A stretch of DNA of 24,479 nt from a virus, in IMG/VR virus record IMGVR_UViG_3300032668_000920, positions 1 through 24,479 of that record, one strand, 5' to 3'. Positions 1 through 6,950 of the stretch are shown here, piece by piece. A program made the position numbers and the translations under genes. Positions within the stretch are counted from its first letter, which is position 1; each line of letters begins with the position of its first letter. Under the pieces are notes generated by a model, which was not told where the DNA came from, did not search any database, and saw nothing but the letters and a program-made list of their open reading frames with translations.

Positions 1-977
1 ATTTTGTCATTTAGTACTTCTTCTAGTGTTCTTAGATTTAAATTTAACTTATCCCTATAAATTTGATGAAAACTGTCTTTAAAATGTATAGTTTTTCTAG
101 AAGTAGACATAGATACATAGGGAAAACTAACCCAACTGCAAGGATGTAACACCCCATCAGCACTTACATAGATTCCACGATTTCCAATTGAACACATGGG
201 TGTTATAAATTTGTTATACAGTTCTTTTTTCTCTAAGAACAATAATTTATTTTGATTAAGGTATTCGTCGTTCTTTTGGGATCTTCCGGAAAGATTTGTG
301 AAATATCTTTCATATCGATGAGTCTTGCTGATAAATTCTAAACGGGGTTCTAAAGGATCTGTTTGCCCGCCATATGCTTCTCCGTACTTGCTACCAAATT
401 TTGTACTATAAGTTAATTGCAATCCATCGCATCCGATTGCAATAGCTTGATTTTTAATTTTGTCTATATGATCTTGATTAAAAGAAAACATAATAGTTGC
501 CCAATAAACAAACGCAGGGCTATTACACATAATACTCATGCCCTGCATTATACTATCCCAATTACTGCCTATACGATATAAATTATTTGAGGCATCATCG
601 TATCCATCGATACTAAAATTCACAGTATCATATTCGTTGCTTACTTTTGCAAAGTCTCGCCACCAAGACTCTTTTCTATAACTTCCATTTGTGATAGTGT
701 ACACATGTATTTTATCGTTGTGCGTTTTAATATAATTAACAATGTCTATATACTCACTGGCATATATTGGATCACCGATATCTCCACACATTGTAATTCT
801 CTTAACTGTATTTTTCAACAACTCCGGAGACAGAGTCTTTTTAAAAAAATCTAGTGTTAATTCTTTATTAATCCAAGGAACCGGATCAGTATCGTTCCTT
901 GGGCATCGGGGACATTTTAAAGTACATTTGCCGCTAACTTCAAAATGCCAATGATACAATTGCCAAGGGTATTTCAT
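1..977 (-). CDS. Radical SAM/SPASM-like protein, 3' end missing
   Basis: The gene is open to the left edge, with 325 complete codons visible and no stop reached. Residues 18-25 carry the CxxxCxxC motif (C18, C22, C25) that binds the 4Fe-4S cluster in radical SAM enzymes. It is followed by a GGEP-like segment (CGDIGDP, 64-70), TNGS (97-99) and SIDG (122-125), all at the spacing expected for the TIM-barrel core. Near the end, C262 and C280 flank a VSADGVLHPC segment that resembles a SPASM or twitch auxiliary-cluster region. The ATG overlaps the dehydrogenase stop by 4 bases (ATGA), which fixes the start and suggests translational coupling. Radical SAM enzymes use S-adenosylmethionine to start radical chemistry on peptides, sugars or cofactors. 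The substrate here is unknown. The family call is firm; the role is open. Confidence 0.88.
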   Translation of the reverse strand, partial: MKYPWQLYHWHFEVSGKCTLKCPRCPRNDTDPVPWINKELTLDFFKKTLSPELLKNTVKRITMCGDIGDPIYASEYIDIVNYIKTHNDKIHVYTITNGSYRKESWWRDFAKVSNEYDTVNFSIDGYDDASNNLYRIGSNWDSIMQGMSIMCNSPAFVYWATIMFSFNQDHIDKIKNQAIAIGCDGLQLTYSTKFGSKYGEAYGGQTDPLEPRLEFISKTHRYERYFTNLSGRSQKNDEYLNQNKLLFLEKKELYNKFITPMCSIGNRGIYVSADGVLHPCSWVSFPYVSMSTSRKTIHFKDSFHQIYRDKLNLNLRTLEEVLNDK

Positions 978-1591
978 GGAGATATCTCCATAGATTTTAT
1001 TTTGTTATCCCATAATATGGGCATTAATTGTTGTACAACATCTGTTGTGGTCAAATGCGGATTAGAATATAAATTGTCTATATTATTTGGATTATGTTTG
1101 TATCTATTTAAATTAAAGTTAGTTTTGGTTAAACCCAACACTACCTCTAAATACTGCAGGTTGGGATATTCTATTTGCAACATATTACCGAATGTAGATA
1201 AACTTTTTTTAGATAAGCTGTAAGCCAAATCATTTGGCCAATAGCGTTTATTATTGGTACTTGTAATGTTCACTATTTTACATTGGCTATTTAGAATTAA
1301 GGCTTTTTGTGTAAGTAAAATGGGGGCAATAAAATTTGTATTGAGTATATCAACTATATATGTAGAATCGTGCTGAACAAATTCAATCTTACCGCCAATA
1401 TCAGTCCCGGCACAGTTGATAAGCATATCAAGTCTTGGCATTATATATTTTTGTACAGAATCTATAGCCGACAAATCTAAATTTTGTCGAGTCAGCGGAA
1501 TAACATCGTTGGTAACTTTTAATTGATTAAACAATTCTTTGCCTAACCCACTTGACGTGCCGGTAATTAATATCTTACGTAATATCGACAT
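974..1591 (-). CDS. Short-chain dehydrogenase/reductase (SDR)
   Basis: This 205-residue protein has the classical SDR signature in order: the Rossmann dinucleotide-binding motif TGTSSGLG (10-17), NCAG (59-62) for the usual NNAG, N86, S111 and the catalytic YxxxK (Y124, K128). It probably performs an NAD(P)H-dependent oxidation or reduction of a carbonyl or alcohol. It is short for the family (usually about 250 residues) and has little after the catalytic helix, where substrate specificity normally resides. It overlaps the end of gene 46 by 17 bases and its stop overlaps the radical SAM start by 4 bases, so it belongs to the same coupled string. No convincing Shine-Dalgarno was seen, which fits coupling. 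The substrate cannot be inferred. Confidence 0.88.
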   Translation of the reverse strand: MSILRKILITGTSSGLGKELFNQLKVTNDVIPLTRQNLDLSAIDSVQKYIMPRLDMLINCAGTDIGGKIEFVQHDSTYIVDILNTNFIAPILLTQKALILNSQCKIVNITSTNNKRYWPNDLAYSLSKKSLSTFGNMLQIEYPNLQYLEVVLGLTKTNFNLNRYKHNPNNIDNLYSNPHLTTTDVVQQLMPILWDNKIKSMEISP

Positions 1592-3344
1592 CTGTATTAT
1601 AACTTGTAAATCCGTTTTCTTTAACTACGTGCAAAGTATTATGTACTCTTCCGGCCAGCTCGTCTTTGTGTGATACTAACCAAATTGATTTGTTAGCGTC
1701 GCGGCTCATCTTTTTAAGTATGCCTAAACTATTCTCAACACCACTGCTATCCATGCCCGAATCAATGAGCTCGTCAATGAATAGTAAGTTAATGGGTTGA
1801 TATAGGCTTTCCCATACATCACGGAAGCTCCAACTCAGAGATAATATTAATCGATTGCGTTCACCACGACTTAAATTATCAAAGTCCAGTTCTCTACCCA
1901 GTTCACTAATTGCCACAGTTAAGTCATTGTTAAATTTAACTGTATGCGGTAAACCAATACGATCTAAGTATTGTCCTAAACGTGCATTTAGATAGCTTAA
2001 GTTTTGATCAATAATACGTTTACGGATAAAACTGTCTTTGTTAGTCAATAATTTATGCAGGAACTCTTGATGTTGGCGAATACGATCAAGTTCATTCATA
2101 GTACCGTAATCAATTTCTTCTAATGCCTGAGTGCTCATCTCTACGATTTGTTCTGCATAGGGATCGGCTTCTTCCTGCTTGGCAGTTAACTGTGCTAGGA
2201 TACTACCCATACTGCTACGATGCTCAAAAGCATCTGCTTCGCTTGTATAATATACTTTTGGTTTATCTCCTAGTTCACCTAACTGAGTTAATGCTTCGGT
2301 ATTCTCAAGCCACTGAGTATGGGCACTCAATGCATTTAGTGCAACTTCACTAATTTGTTTTTGCTTGTCTTCTAGCATCTGCACATGATTATCATCATGT
2401 AAGTCTTGACCACATGCATGACATTGATGATTTTGTAGTGCTTCTAACTCGGCTCGTAACTTGGTTAATATTTTATCTTCACGTGATTGGTCCCGCTCGT
2501 TTTGTGCGATATAACCTTTTATTTTGTCAATCTCGGCTTTCTTTTTACTGTACTCGTTTAACTTTTGGTGTGCTACAAGTTCTGCTTCAATATCTAAAGC
2601 ATTCAATTCATCAAATGCCGCAACCAATTTGTCTAAGTCTTCGTCGTGCTTTTTAAGCCAAAGCGTTTGTCTGCGTTTTAGATTTTCTATTTGTTCTTGT
2701 ATGCGAGAATTGGCGTCTGTGACAGCTTTGATTCTAAACTCTTCCTGAGTAATAGCATCTTTTGTTGCTTTGATTTGTTCTTTTAACAACTCTGCTTTTT
2801 CACTTAATAGGGTAATGCCTAACAGTTGTTCAATGATAGTTCTTTGATCATTTGCCTTTAAACTTAAAAAAGGTTCAGTATATGTGTTTAAGGCCACAAT
2901 GTGTTTGAACATTTCGTGACTCATACCCAGCATACGTTCAATTTCGGCTTGCGTTTCTCTGCTATCGCCTTGCGCTTCATCTGTAATTTCTTTTTCTTGA
3001 TCGTTTACAAAGAACCGAATCACATTGGGTTTGCGACCACGCTCAATCCTATAACTGTGTCCATCTTTTTCAAAGTCAATACAAACCATCATACCTTTGG
3101 TATTGGTTTTATTGATCAAGTTATCTTTCTTGATGTTAGTTAAGGCGTTGCCGTAAAGGGCATAGCTCAATGCATTTATGATTGTAGTCTTGCCCGTGCC
3201 GTTACGTGCTCCACTGTCGTCGCCCCCGAGATCTAAATTCTCGCCTAGTACAAGAGTTAAGTCGTTACGGTCAAAGCTAACCGCTTGAGTGGTATTACCC
3301 ACGCTCATAAAATTGCGCACCGTTAAATCTTTTATTTTAAACAT
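1575..3344 (-). CDS. 46: Recombination endonuclease subunit, gp46/Rad50/SbcC-like
   Basis: This 589-residue SMC-type ATPase is close to T4 gp46 (about 560 residues). It shows Walker A GARNGTGKT (45-53), a long helical coiled-coil region either side of a zinc-hook CHAC (C308, C311), the ABC signature LSRGE (491-495), Walker B LLFIDE (520-525) and the switch histidine in VSHKDE (H559). In T4, gp46 pairs with the gp47 nuclease to resect DNA ends for recombination-dependent replication and to help degrade host DNA. Here the partner gene lies upstream on the same strand but is separated from it by two metabolic genes. The ATG overlaps the upstream hydrolase-like gene by 8 bases. The 3' end overlaps the SDR gene by 17 bases. 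Confidence 0.96.
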   Translation of the reverse strand: MFKIKDLTVRNFMSVGNTTQAVSFDRNDLTLVLGENLDLGGDDSGARNGTGKTTIINALSYALYGNALTNIKKDNLINKTNTKGMMVCIDFEKDGHSYRIERGRKPNVIRFFVNDQEKEITDEAQGDSRETQAEIERMLGMSHEMFKHIVALNTYTEPFLSLKANDQRTIIEQLLGITLLSEKAELLKEQIKATKDAITQEEFRIKAVTDANSRIQEQIENLKRRQTLWLKKHDEDLDKLVAAFDELNALDIEAELVAHQKLNEYSKKKAEIDKIKGYIAQNERDQSREDKILTKLRAELEALQNHQCHACGQDLHDDNHVQMLEDKQKQISEVALNALSAHTQWLENTEALTQLGELGDKPKVYYTSEADAFEHRSSMGSILAQLTAKQEEADPYAEQIVEMSTQALEEIDYGTMNELDRIRQHQEFLHKLLTNKDSFIRKRIIDQNLSYLNARLGQYLDRIGLPHTVKFNNDLTVAISELGRELDFDNLSRGERNRLILSLSWSFRDVWESLYQPINLLFIDELIDSGMDSSGVENSLGILKKMSRDANKSIWLVSHKDELAGRVHNTLHVVKENGFTSYNTDVDIT

Positions 3345-4062
3345 TTATTAATTGTACACTATTATGCAGTTCGTTTGCAATGGCAATATGTCCGATTGCA
3401 TCCGGGTGTTTATCGGATCCTACTTCATTAAATTTTAGTTGTTTTATGTAAAATTGATTCCATTTATAAAATCGATCGGTGTTTATTAGCTTTACGTAAT
3501 AGTTTATTTCTTCGTACTCGGCATAAATTTGTTCATCACTCATAATATTAAAATTTATTAAATTTTTTACAGAATCAATAAAATTTGGCCAAGGAGCTAG
3601 CCATTGGTCTAAATTATTTGAATGAGTGTTTACCATTAAATAATTTTTATTTGCACGTTCCAACACTGCCTGCATCTGTATAATTTGTTGCAACCATAAT
3701 TTAAAAGCGTATAATTTATTGTGCCAAACTTGAAACAATGTACGCCCCCAAATTTTATAATAATCTTGTTGATCGTAAAAATTATTTTTTAAGATTGTAT
3801 TAAAGTGTACATCATGGTTATTATCATTTTTATAAAAAGTAAATTTAGAAGTATGGGTCCACGCAATTAAGTACAAATCAAAATCATCTTTTAAATGTTT
3901 TATAACTTTGTACATAAAATGTGCATTGGATCCGGATAAGAATGCATCATTGTATACTTGCGCCCCTAACATATTGCCTAAGATAGACGGCCATGATTCT
4001 AATTCGGGATACGCCAATCCATCTCCCTTGGTCCAACTATCGCCGGTTACATAAATTTTCAT
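3337..4062 (-). CDS. SGNH/GDSL hydrolase-like protein
   Basis: With the start at 4062 the protein has 241 residues and opens MKIYVTGDSW, which puts the block I GDS nucleophile (S9) directly after the first beta strand, as in SGNH hydrolases. GSN (44-46) and the C-terminal SDKHPDAIGH (216-225) fit blocks II/III and the catalytic Asp/His block, although the spacing is DxH rather than the usual DxxH. An upstream ATG at 4113 would add 17 residues inside the ligase gene. The 4062 start is preferred because an AGGA lies just upstream and it begins 1 base after the ligase stop. SGNH enzymes are esterases, lipases or O-acyl transferases or hydrolases, so a partnership with the adjacent acyl-activating enzyme is plausible. 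Aromatic-rich middle (100-190) unrecognised. Confidence 0.75.
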   Translation of the reverse strand: MKIYVTGDSWTKGDGLAYPELESWPSILGNMLGAQVYNDAFLSGSNAHFMYKVIKHLKDDFDLYLIAWTHTSKFTFYKNDNNHDVHFNTILKNNFYDQQDYYKIWGRTLFQVWHNKLYAFKLWLQQIIQMQAVLERANKNYLMVNTHSNNLDQWLAPWPNFIDSVKNLINFNIMSDEQIYAEYEEINYYVKLINTDRFYKWNQFYIKQLKFNEVGSDKHPDAIGHIAIANELHNSVQLINV

Positions 4063-4063
4063 T

Positions 4064-5140
4064 TTAAAATTCCTGATCCAACCAAGATCTAGAAATTTTG
4101 CCTGAACTACCAATAGGAATAGTGTCTACTTGTTTTAAAAGTTTTGGGCGGCAATGGTTGCCTAAAGACATCAAGCATTTAACGATCAAATCAGGCGCAA
4201 CATCCCCGACGTATAAACATTTCACAGAATTACTTCCAAAGACAACTGCATCGACTATCCCAGATAGTGCTTTTAATTTTGTTTCTAAACTAACCGGATT
4301 TATTTTTAATCCTCGAACATTGATTTGATCTCGGTGCCGGCCCAGTATTTTGAAATAACCCTTTTCATCTTTTGTTGCTAGATCACCAGTATCGTACCAA
4401 TCTGGGGTAGCCAAGGTTGGTCCTTTGATATATAATTTGCTATCGACAATGTCGGCTAATATACCATCAGGTAATCCCACGGTACCAATTCTTTGTTCAC
4501 CATGTAGCGGATTTGTAAAACAATGACTCAATGCTTCAGTCATACCAAATGCTTCTATCACAGGAACTTGGAATTTATTTTTTAAGTCATTGCGTAATGT
4601 AGATGCCAAAGCAGAGCTTGCTGATCTAACAAATCGTAATTGATCAAAATCAAATTGAAGAACGGCTTTTAAAATATCAGGAATAGCAGTTATAAATGTT
4701 GGATTATTTTTTTCTAATTTTTTAATGTCCTTGACCGATATAAACGAGCGTTCGCATTTGGCTAATTTTGTAGCCCAATAAAATCCTTGCCCGTGCGCAT
4801 GCCATAACCCCATAATTCCGGTATATCTATCATTGGCAGTTATATCATAAGATTGACATATTCTTTGACTCAATAAGTCTAGTTGTTCTTGTGAAAAACT
4901 ACAAAACTTACTGTCTCCGGTGGTGCCAGAAGTGTACCATAACAGTCGTTCATTATGGTAATTGCCGCCGTCTCTATACTTGTGTTCTGAATCGGTTATC
5001 AACAAACTATAGTCTGATTTATCAAATAAGTATTTTAATCTTTCTGGCGTAGATGCTGGATTAACAATCATTAGACTATAATTGTCAAGTTCGTCAATAA
5101 AATCTTGAGGGTTAGTTACACATAAGACAACTCGTTTCAT
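4064..5140 (-). CDS. Compact AMP-forming acyl/aryl ligase (ANL superfamily)
   Basis: This 358-residue protein has every core adenylation motif: the phosphate loop TSGTTGDSK (70-78), AFGMTE (197-202), YDTGD (249-253), hinge and A8 region GRHRDQINVRG (267-277), and the C-terminal catalytic lysine in GSSGKISR (K348). Members of this family activate a carboxylate with ATP to an acyl-AMP and usually pass it to CoA or a carrier-protein thiol. Typical members have about 500 residues with the phosphate loop near 160-190. Here about 100 N-terminal residues are absent, yet the frame is intact and the motifs are unbroken, so this reads as a minimised enzyme and not as decay. It overlaps gene 47 by 4 bases (ATGA). 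No carrier-protein gene is visible nearby. The substrate is unknown. Confidence 0.88.
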   Translation of the reverse strand: MKRVVLCVTNPQDFIDELDNYSLMIVNPASTPERLKYLFDKSDYSLLITDSEHKYRDGGNYHNERLLWYTSGTTGDSKFCSFSQEQLDLLSQRICQSYDITANDRYTGIMGLWHAHGQGFYWATKLAKCERSFISVKDIKKLEKNNPTFITAIPDILKAVLQFDFDQLRFVRSASSALASTLRNDLKNKFQVPVIEAFGMTEALSHCFTNPLHGEQRIGTVGLPDGILADIVDSKLYIKGPTLATPDWYDTGDLATKDEKGYFKILGRHRDQINVRGLKINPVSLETKLKALSGIVDAVVFGSNSVKCLYVGDVAPDLIVKCLMSLGNHCRPKLLKQVDTIPIGSSGKISRSWLDQEF

Positions 5141-6156
5141 AAGTTTCTATACAAATCAAGTAGTAAGTTTGGATCGTATTGCGTACTATCTATGGTAGTA
5201 AGTTGACTATACACTATTTGATCGACACTTTCAAATTCAATATTACCTTGTATTTGATATTCAGTAAGTTCTGTAACTTTGGCTGGTATTAAAGTAATTT
5301 CACGCAAGCCATATGTATTGGTAAATGTTTCTTTAATAAATGTAGCTTCTTCATAACTAATATCTACATCCAAATTGACTCTGACGTGCATACCGGGTTG
5401 CAACATTTGTTCTGTGTGTTGTAACACATCACTGAGATTGAATACACGATACCGGGGTTGGTCAGGCCACGCATGATATGTGGGCTCATTGCCCCACTCA
5501 AGGATAGTCAAGCCACGGTCGTCATCCCCGGCATCAGCGTAATTGTGCGGAAAGCAATTTCCAATATAAGTAATATTCTTTTGTGTTTGGCGTTTGTGAA
5601 AGTGTCCAGTGAATACATGATCAAAGTGATTAAAATGTTCGCGTTTAATATCACCGTGACCTTCTGGTAATGCAATCATGGCATTCATTAAATATCCTGG
5701 CAGTTCAAAGTGACCAAACATGTATTGGCCTTTTAATTTTGGAATTTTTTTGTAATCATCACCTACAAGCCACGGAGCAAAAACTACATCTCCAGTTGAC
5801 ATAAATCCGTCAATGATCACAACATTTTCTAGATGTTTTGCCCACGCAACAGAATTAACATCTCTTTTATCTCGATAATACAAATCGTGATTGCCTGGAA
5901 TTACAAATACCTGTTTAAAATTCTTACTAAGGTGTTCTAAGCATTGTAATGAATAGTTAAGACTTATTATATTAATACTAGCACGATTGTTATGCCAATC
6001 GCCGGTCATGATAGCGGTTTCGCACCCCTCCTCAAGAGCTTTAGCGGTCATCCACTTGATAAAATTCCAACAATCTTCGTTGTGTAAAATACTGTTGCTC
6101 TTGAGCCCGATATGGAGATCGGTAAAGACTGCTGCCTTTTTAAATAAATTAGTCAT
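5137..6156 (-). CDS. 47: Recombination endonuclease subunit, gp47/Mre11/SbcD-like
   Basis: This 339-residue metallophosphoesterase has the same length as T4 gp47. All metal-binding motifs are present: DLH (D13, H15), GDWH (D53), GNHD (N89, H90), GHF (H149) and GHFH (H185, H187). It is expected to be the nuclease of the gp46/gp47 complex, resecting DNA ends with Mn2+ during recombination-dependent replication. The ATG follows a 52-base AT-rich gap after the homing endonuclease, and no clear Shine-Dalgarno is seen. Its stop overlaps the ligase start by 4 bases. The order 55-47-46 on one strand is as in T4, which supports the assignment. Confidence 0.96.
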   Translation of the reverse strand: MTNLFKKAAVFTDLHIGLKSNSILHNEDCWNFIKWMTAKALEEGCETAIMTGDWHNNRASINIISLNYSLQCLEHLSKNFKQVFVIPGNHDLYYRDKRDVNSVAWAKHLENVVIIDGFMSTGDVVFAPWLVGDDYKKIPKLKGQYMFGHFELPGYLMNAMIALPEGHGDIKREHFNHFDHVFTGHFHKRQTQKNITYIGNCFPHNYADAGDDDRGLTILEWGNEPTYHAWPDQPRYRVFNLSDVLQHTEQMLQPGMHVRVNLDVDISYEEATFIKETFTNTYGLREITLIPAKVTELTEYQIQGNIEFESVDQIVYSQLTTIDSTQYDPNLLLDLYRNL

Positions 6157-6208
6157 TTTATTATTTTAACACAAGTTGTTGTGAGATAGCAAATTACAAT
6201 TTACCAAA

Positions 6209-6880
6209 TTATTTCTTAATAATATAATAAGTGTCTGGTTGAGTCTTGACTCTATAAGATATAACATTATGCCCAAGGCCTAGTTCTCGTTCGGCTTCGG
6301 ACATAGAATTAAAAACCCCATATGGAGTCATTACTTTTCTGCCTGCATTTTTACGAGCCTCGGACCAAGGCCGGTTAGTTCTATTCTTTTTTGCAACCGC
6401 TGACCATTCTGCTGATTTTGGCTTTCCTTTTAAACTATTAGAGATATTTTTACATCTCTCTTCAGAAAAAGGACCAGTGCGTTTCCCTTTCTTTTTTAAA
6501 CTCATTATTTCTAATGTTTCTTTAGAATGCTTTTTATTATAAAAAGGATTTCCTTCGCCAACACATTTTCCAGTCCTACTAATAGATATCTTTTTTCGAG
6601 TCTCAATAGACGCAGCAGTTAAGCCATCTCCGCCATCGGTTTTATTATGCAATATACCAGTACCAATATCCTTTCGTCCATACCAACGAATATATCTTCG
6701 TTCAATTGCTAGCGATCCAAGTTCGGATAACCCAGTTTCTAAGAAAACAATTCGTGATTTATCTTTTGGTGGACGATGTGTGACATGATCGTCATATGCT
6801 CGGTTACCTTTACCTTTGCCGATATAGTACGGGGTTCCGTTTTTTCTCAAATAAGCATAGACATAGTAGTGTAAATACAT
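6209..6880 (-). CDS. GIY-YIG homing endonuclease with NUMOD-type DNA-binding repeats
   Basis: This 223-residue protein begins with a GIY-YIG-type nuclease domain. The two strands read YVYAYLR (6-12) and PYYIGKGKG (17-25), with a likely catalytic Glu in [12 protein letters not shown] (E60) and a conserved Asn in [10 protein letters not shown] (N79). Residues about 95-175 contain repeated basic segments ([33 protein letters not shown]) typical of NUMOD3-type modules. The C-terminus carries a NUMOD1-like helix-turn-helix ([20 protein letters not shown], 190-209). Free-standing nucleases of this kind (Seg type in T4) spread into related phages by cutting alleles that lack them. It sits between genes 55 and 47. 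A strong AGGAG lies 9 bases before the ATG, and it has its own late promoter upstream, so it looks like a self-contained mobile gene. Confidence 0.9.
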   Translation of the reverse strand: MYLHYYVYAYLRKNGTPYYIGKGKGNRAYDDHVTHRPPKDKSRIVFLETGLSELGSLAIERRYIRWYGRKDIGTGILHNKTDGGDGLTAASIETRKKISISRTGKCVGEGNPFYNKKHSKETLEIMSLKKKGKRTGPFSEERCKNISNSLKGKPKSAEWSAVAKKNRTNRPWSEARKNAGRKVMTPYGVFNSMSEAERELGLGHNVISYRVKTQPDTYYIIKK

Positions 6881-6907
6881 TTGCTGGTACTCCTATAAAG
6901 TATTAGA

Positions 6908-6937
6908 GTAGTTGGGGAGTGGACGCCCGCGAACTAC
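6908..6937 (-). other. GC-rich hairpin in the leader of the homing endonuclease gene
   Basis: Arms GTAGTT (6908-6913) and AACTAC (6932-6937) pair perfectly, and an inner GGG/CCC pairing (6915-6917 with 6926-6928) extends the stem across a bulge. The 18-base interior is strikingly GC-rich against the AT-rich surroundings. It lies between the late promoter box and the ribosome binding site of the endonuclease gene, and just after the gp55 stop. No T-run follows on either strand, so it does not look like an intrinsic terminator. It could be an mRNA-stabilising or processing hairpin, or a remnant of the insertion event. Confidence 0.5.
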
Positions 6938-6942
6938 ACTTA

Positions 6943-6950
6943 TATTTATA
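6943..6950 (-). promoter_or_regulatory. T4-type late promoter box for the homing endonuclease
   Basis: The minus strand reads exactly TATAAATA, the T4 late promoter consensus recognised by gp55. It starts one base after the gp55 stop codon and about 63 bases before the endonuclease ATG, giving a leader that contains the hairpin and the AGGAG site. An exact 8-base match can occur by chance in AT-rich DNA, but the intergenic location right before a gene of a class often expressed late supports it. Confidence 0.65.

Noticed and set aside
742-1223. Two short plus-strand reading frames opposite the radical SAM and SDR genes
   Set aside because: The minus-strand genes there have clear catalytic motifs. 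These frames mirror them and lack any family pattern.
4063-4113. N-terminal extension of the SGNH-like protein from an ATG at 4113
   Set aside because: The extra 17 residues lie inside the ligase gene and precede the natural first strand of the fold. The ATG at 4062 has an AGGA and follows the ligase stop by one base.
6908-6937. tRNA remnant or rho-independent terminator
   Set aside because: The stem is followed by no T-run, and there is no cloverleaf, anticodon arm or CCA context.
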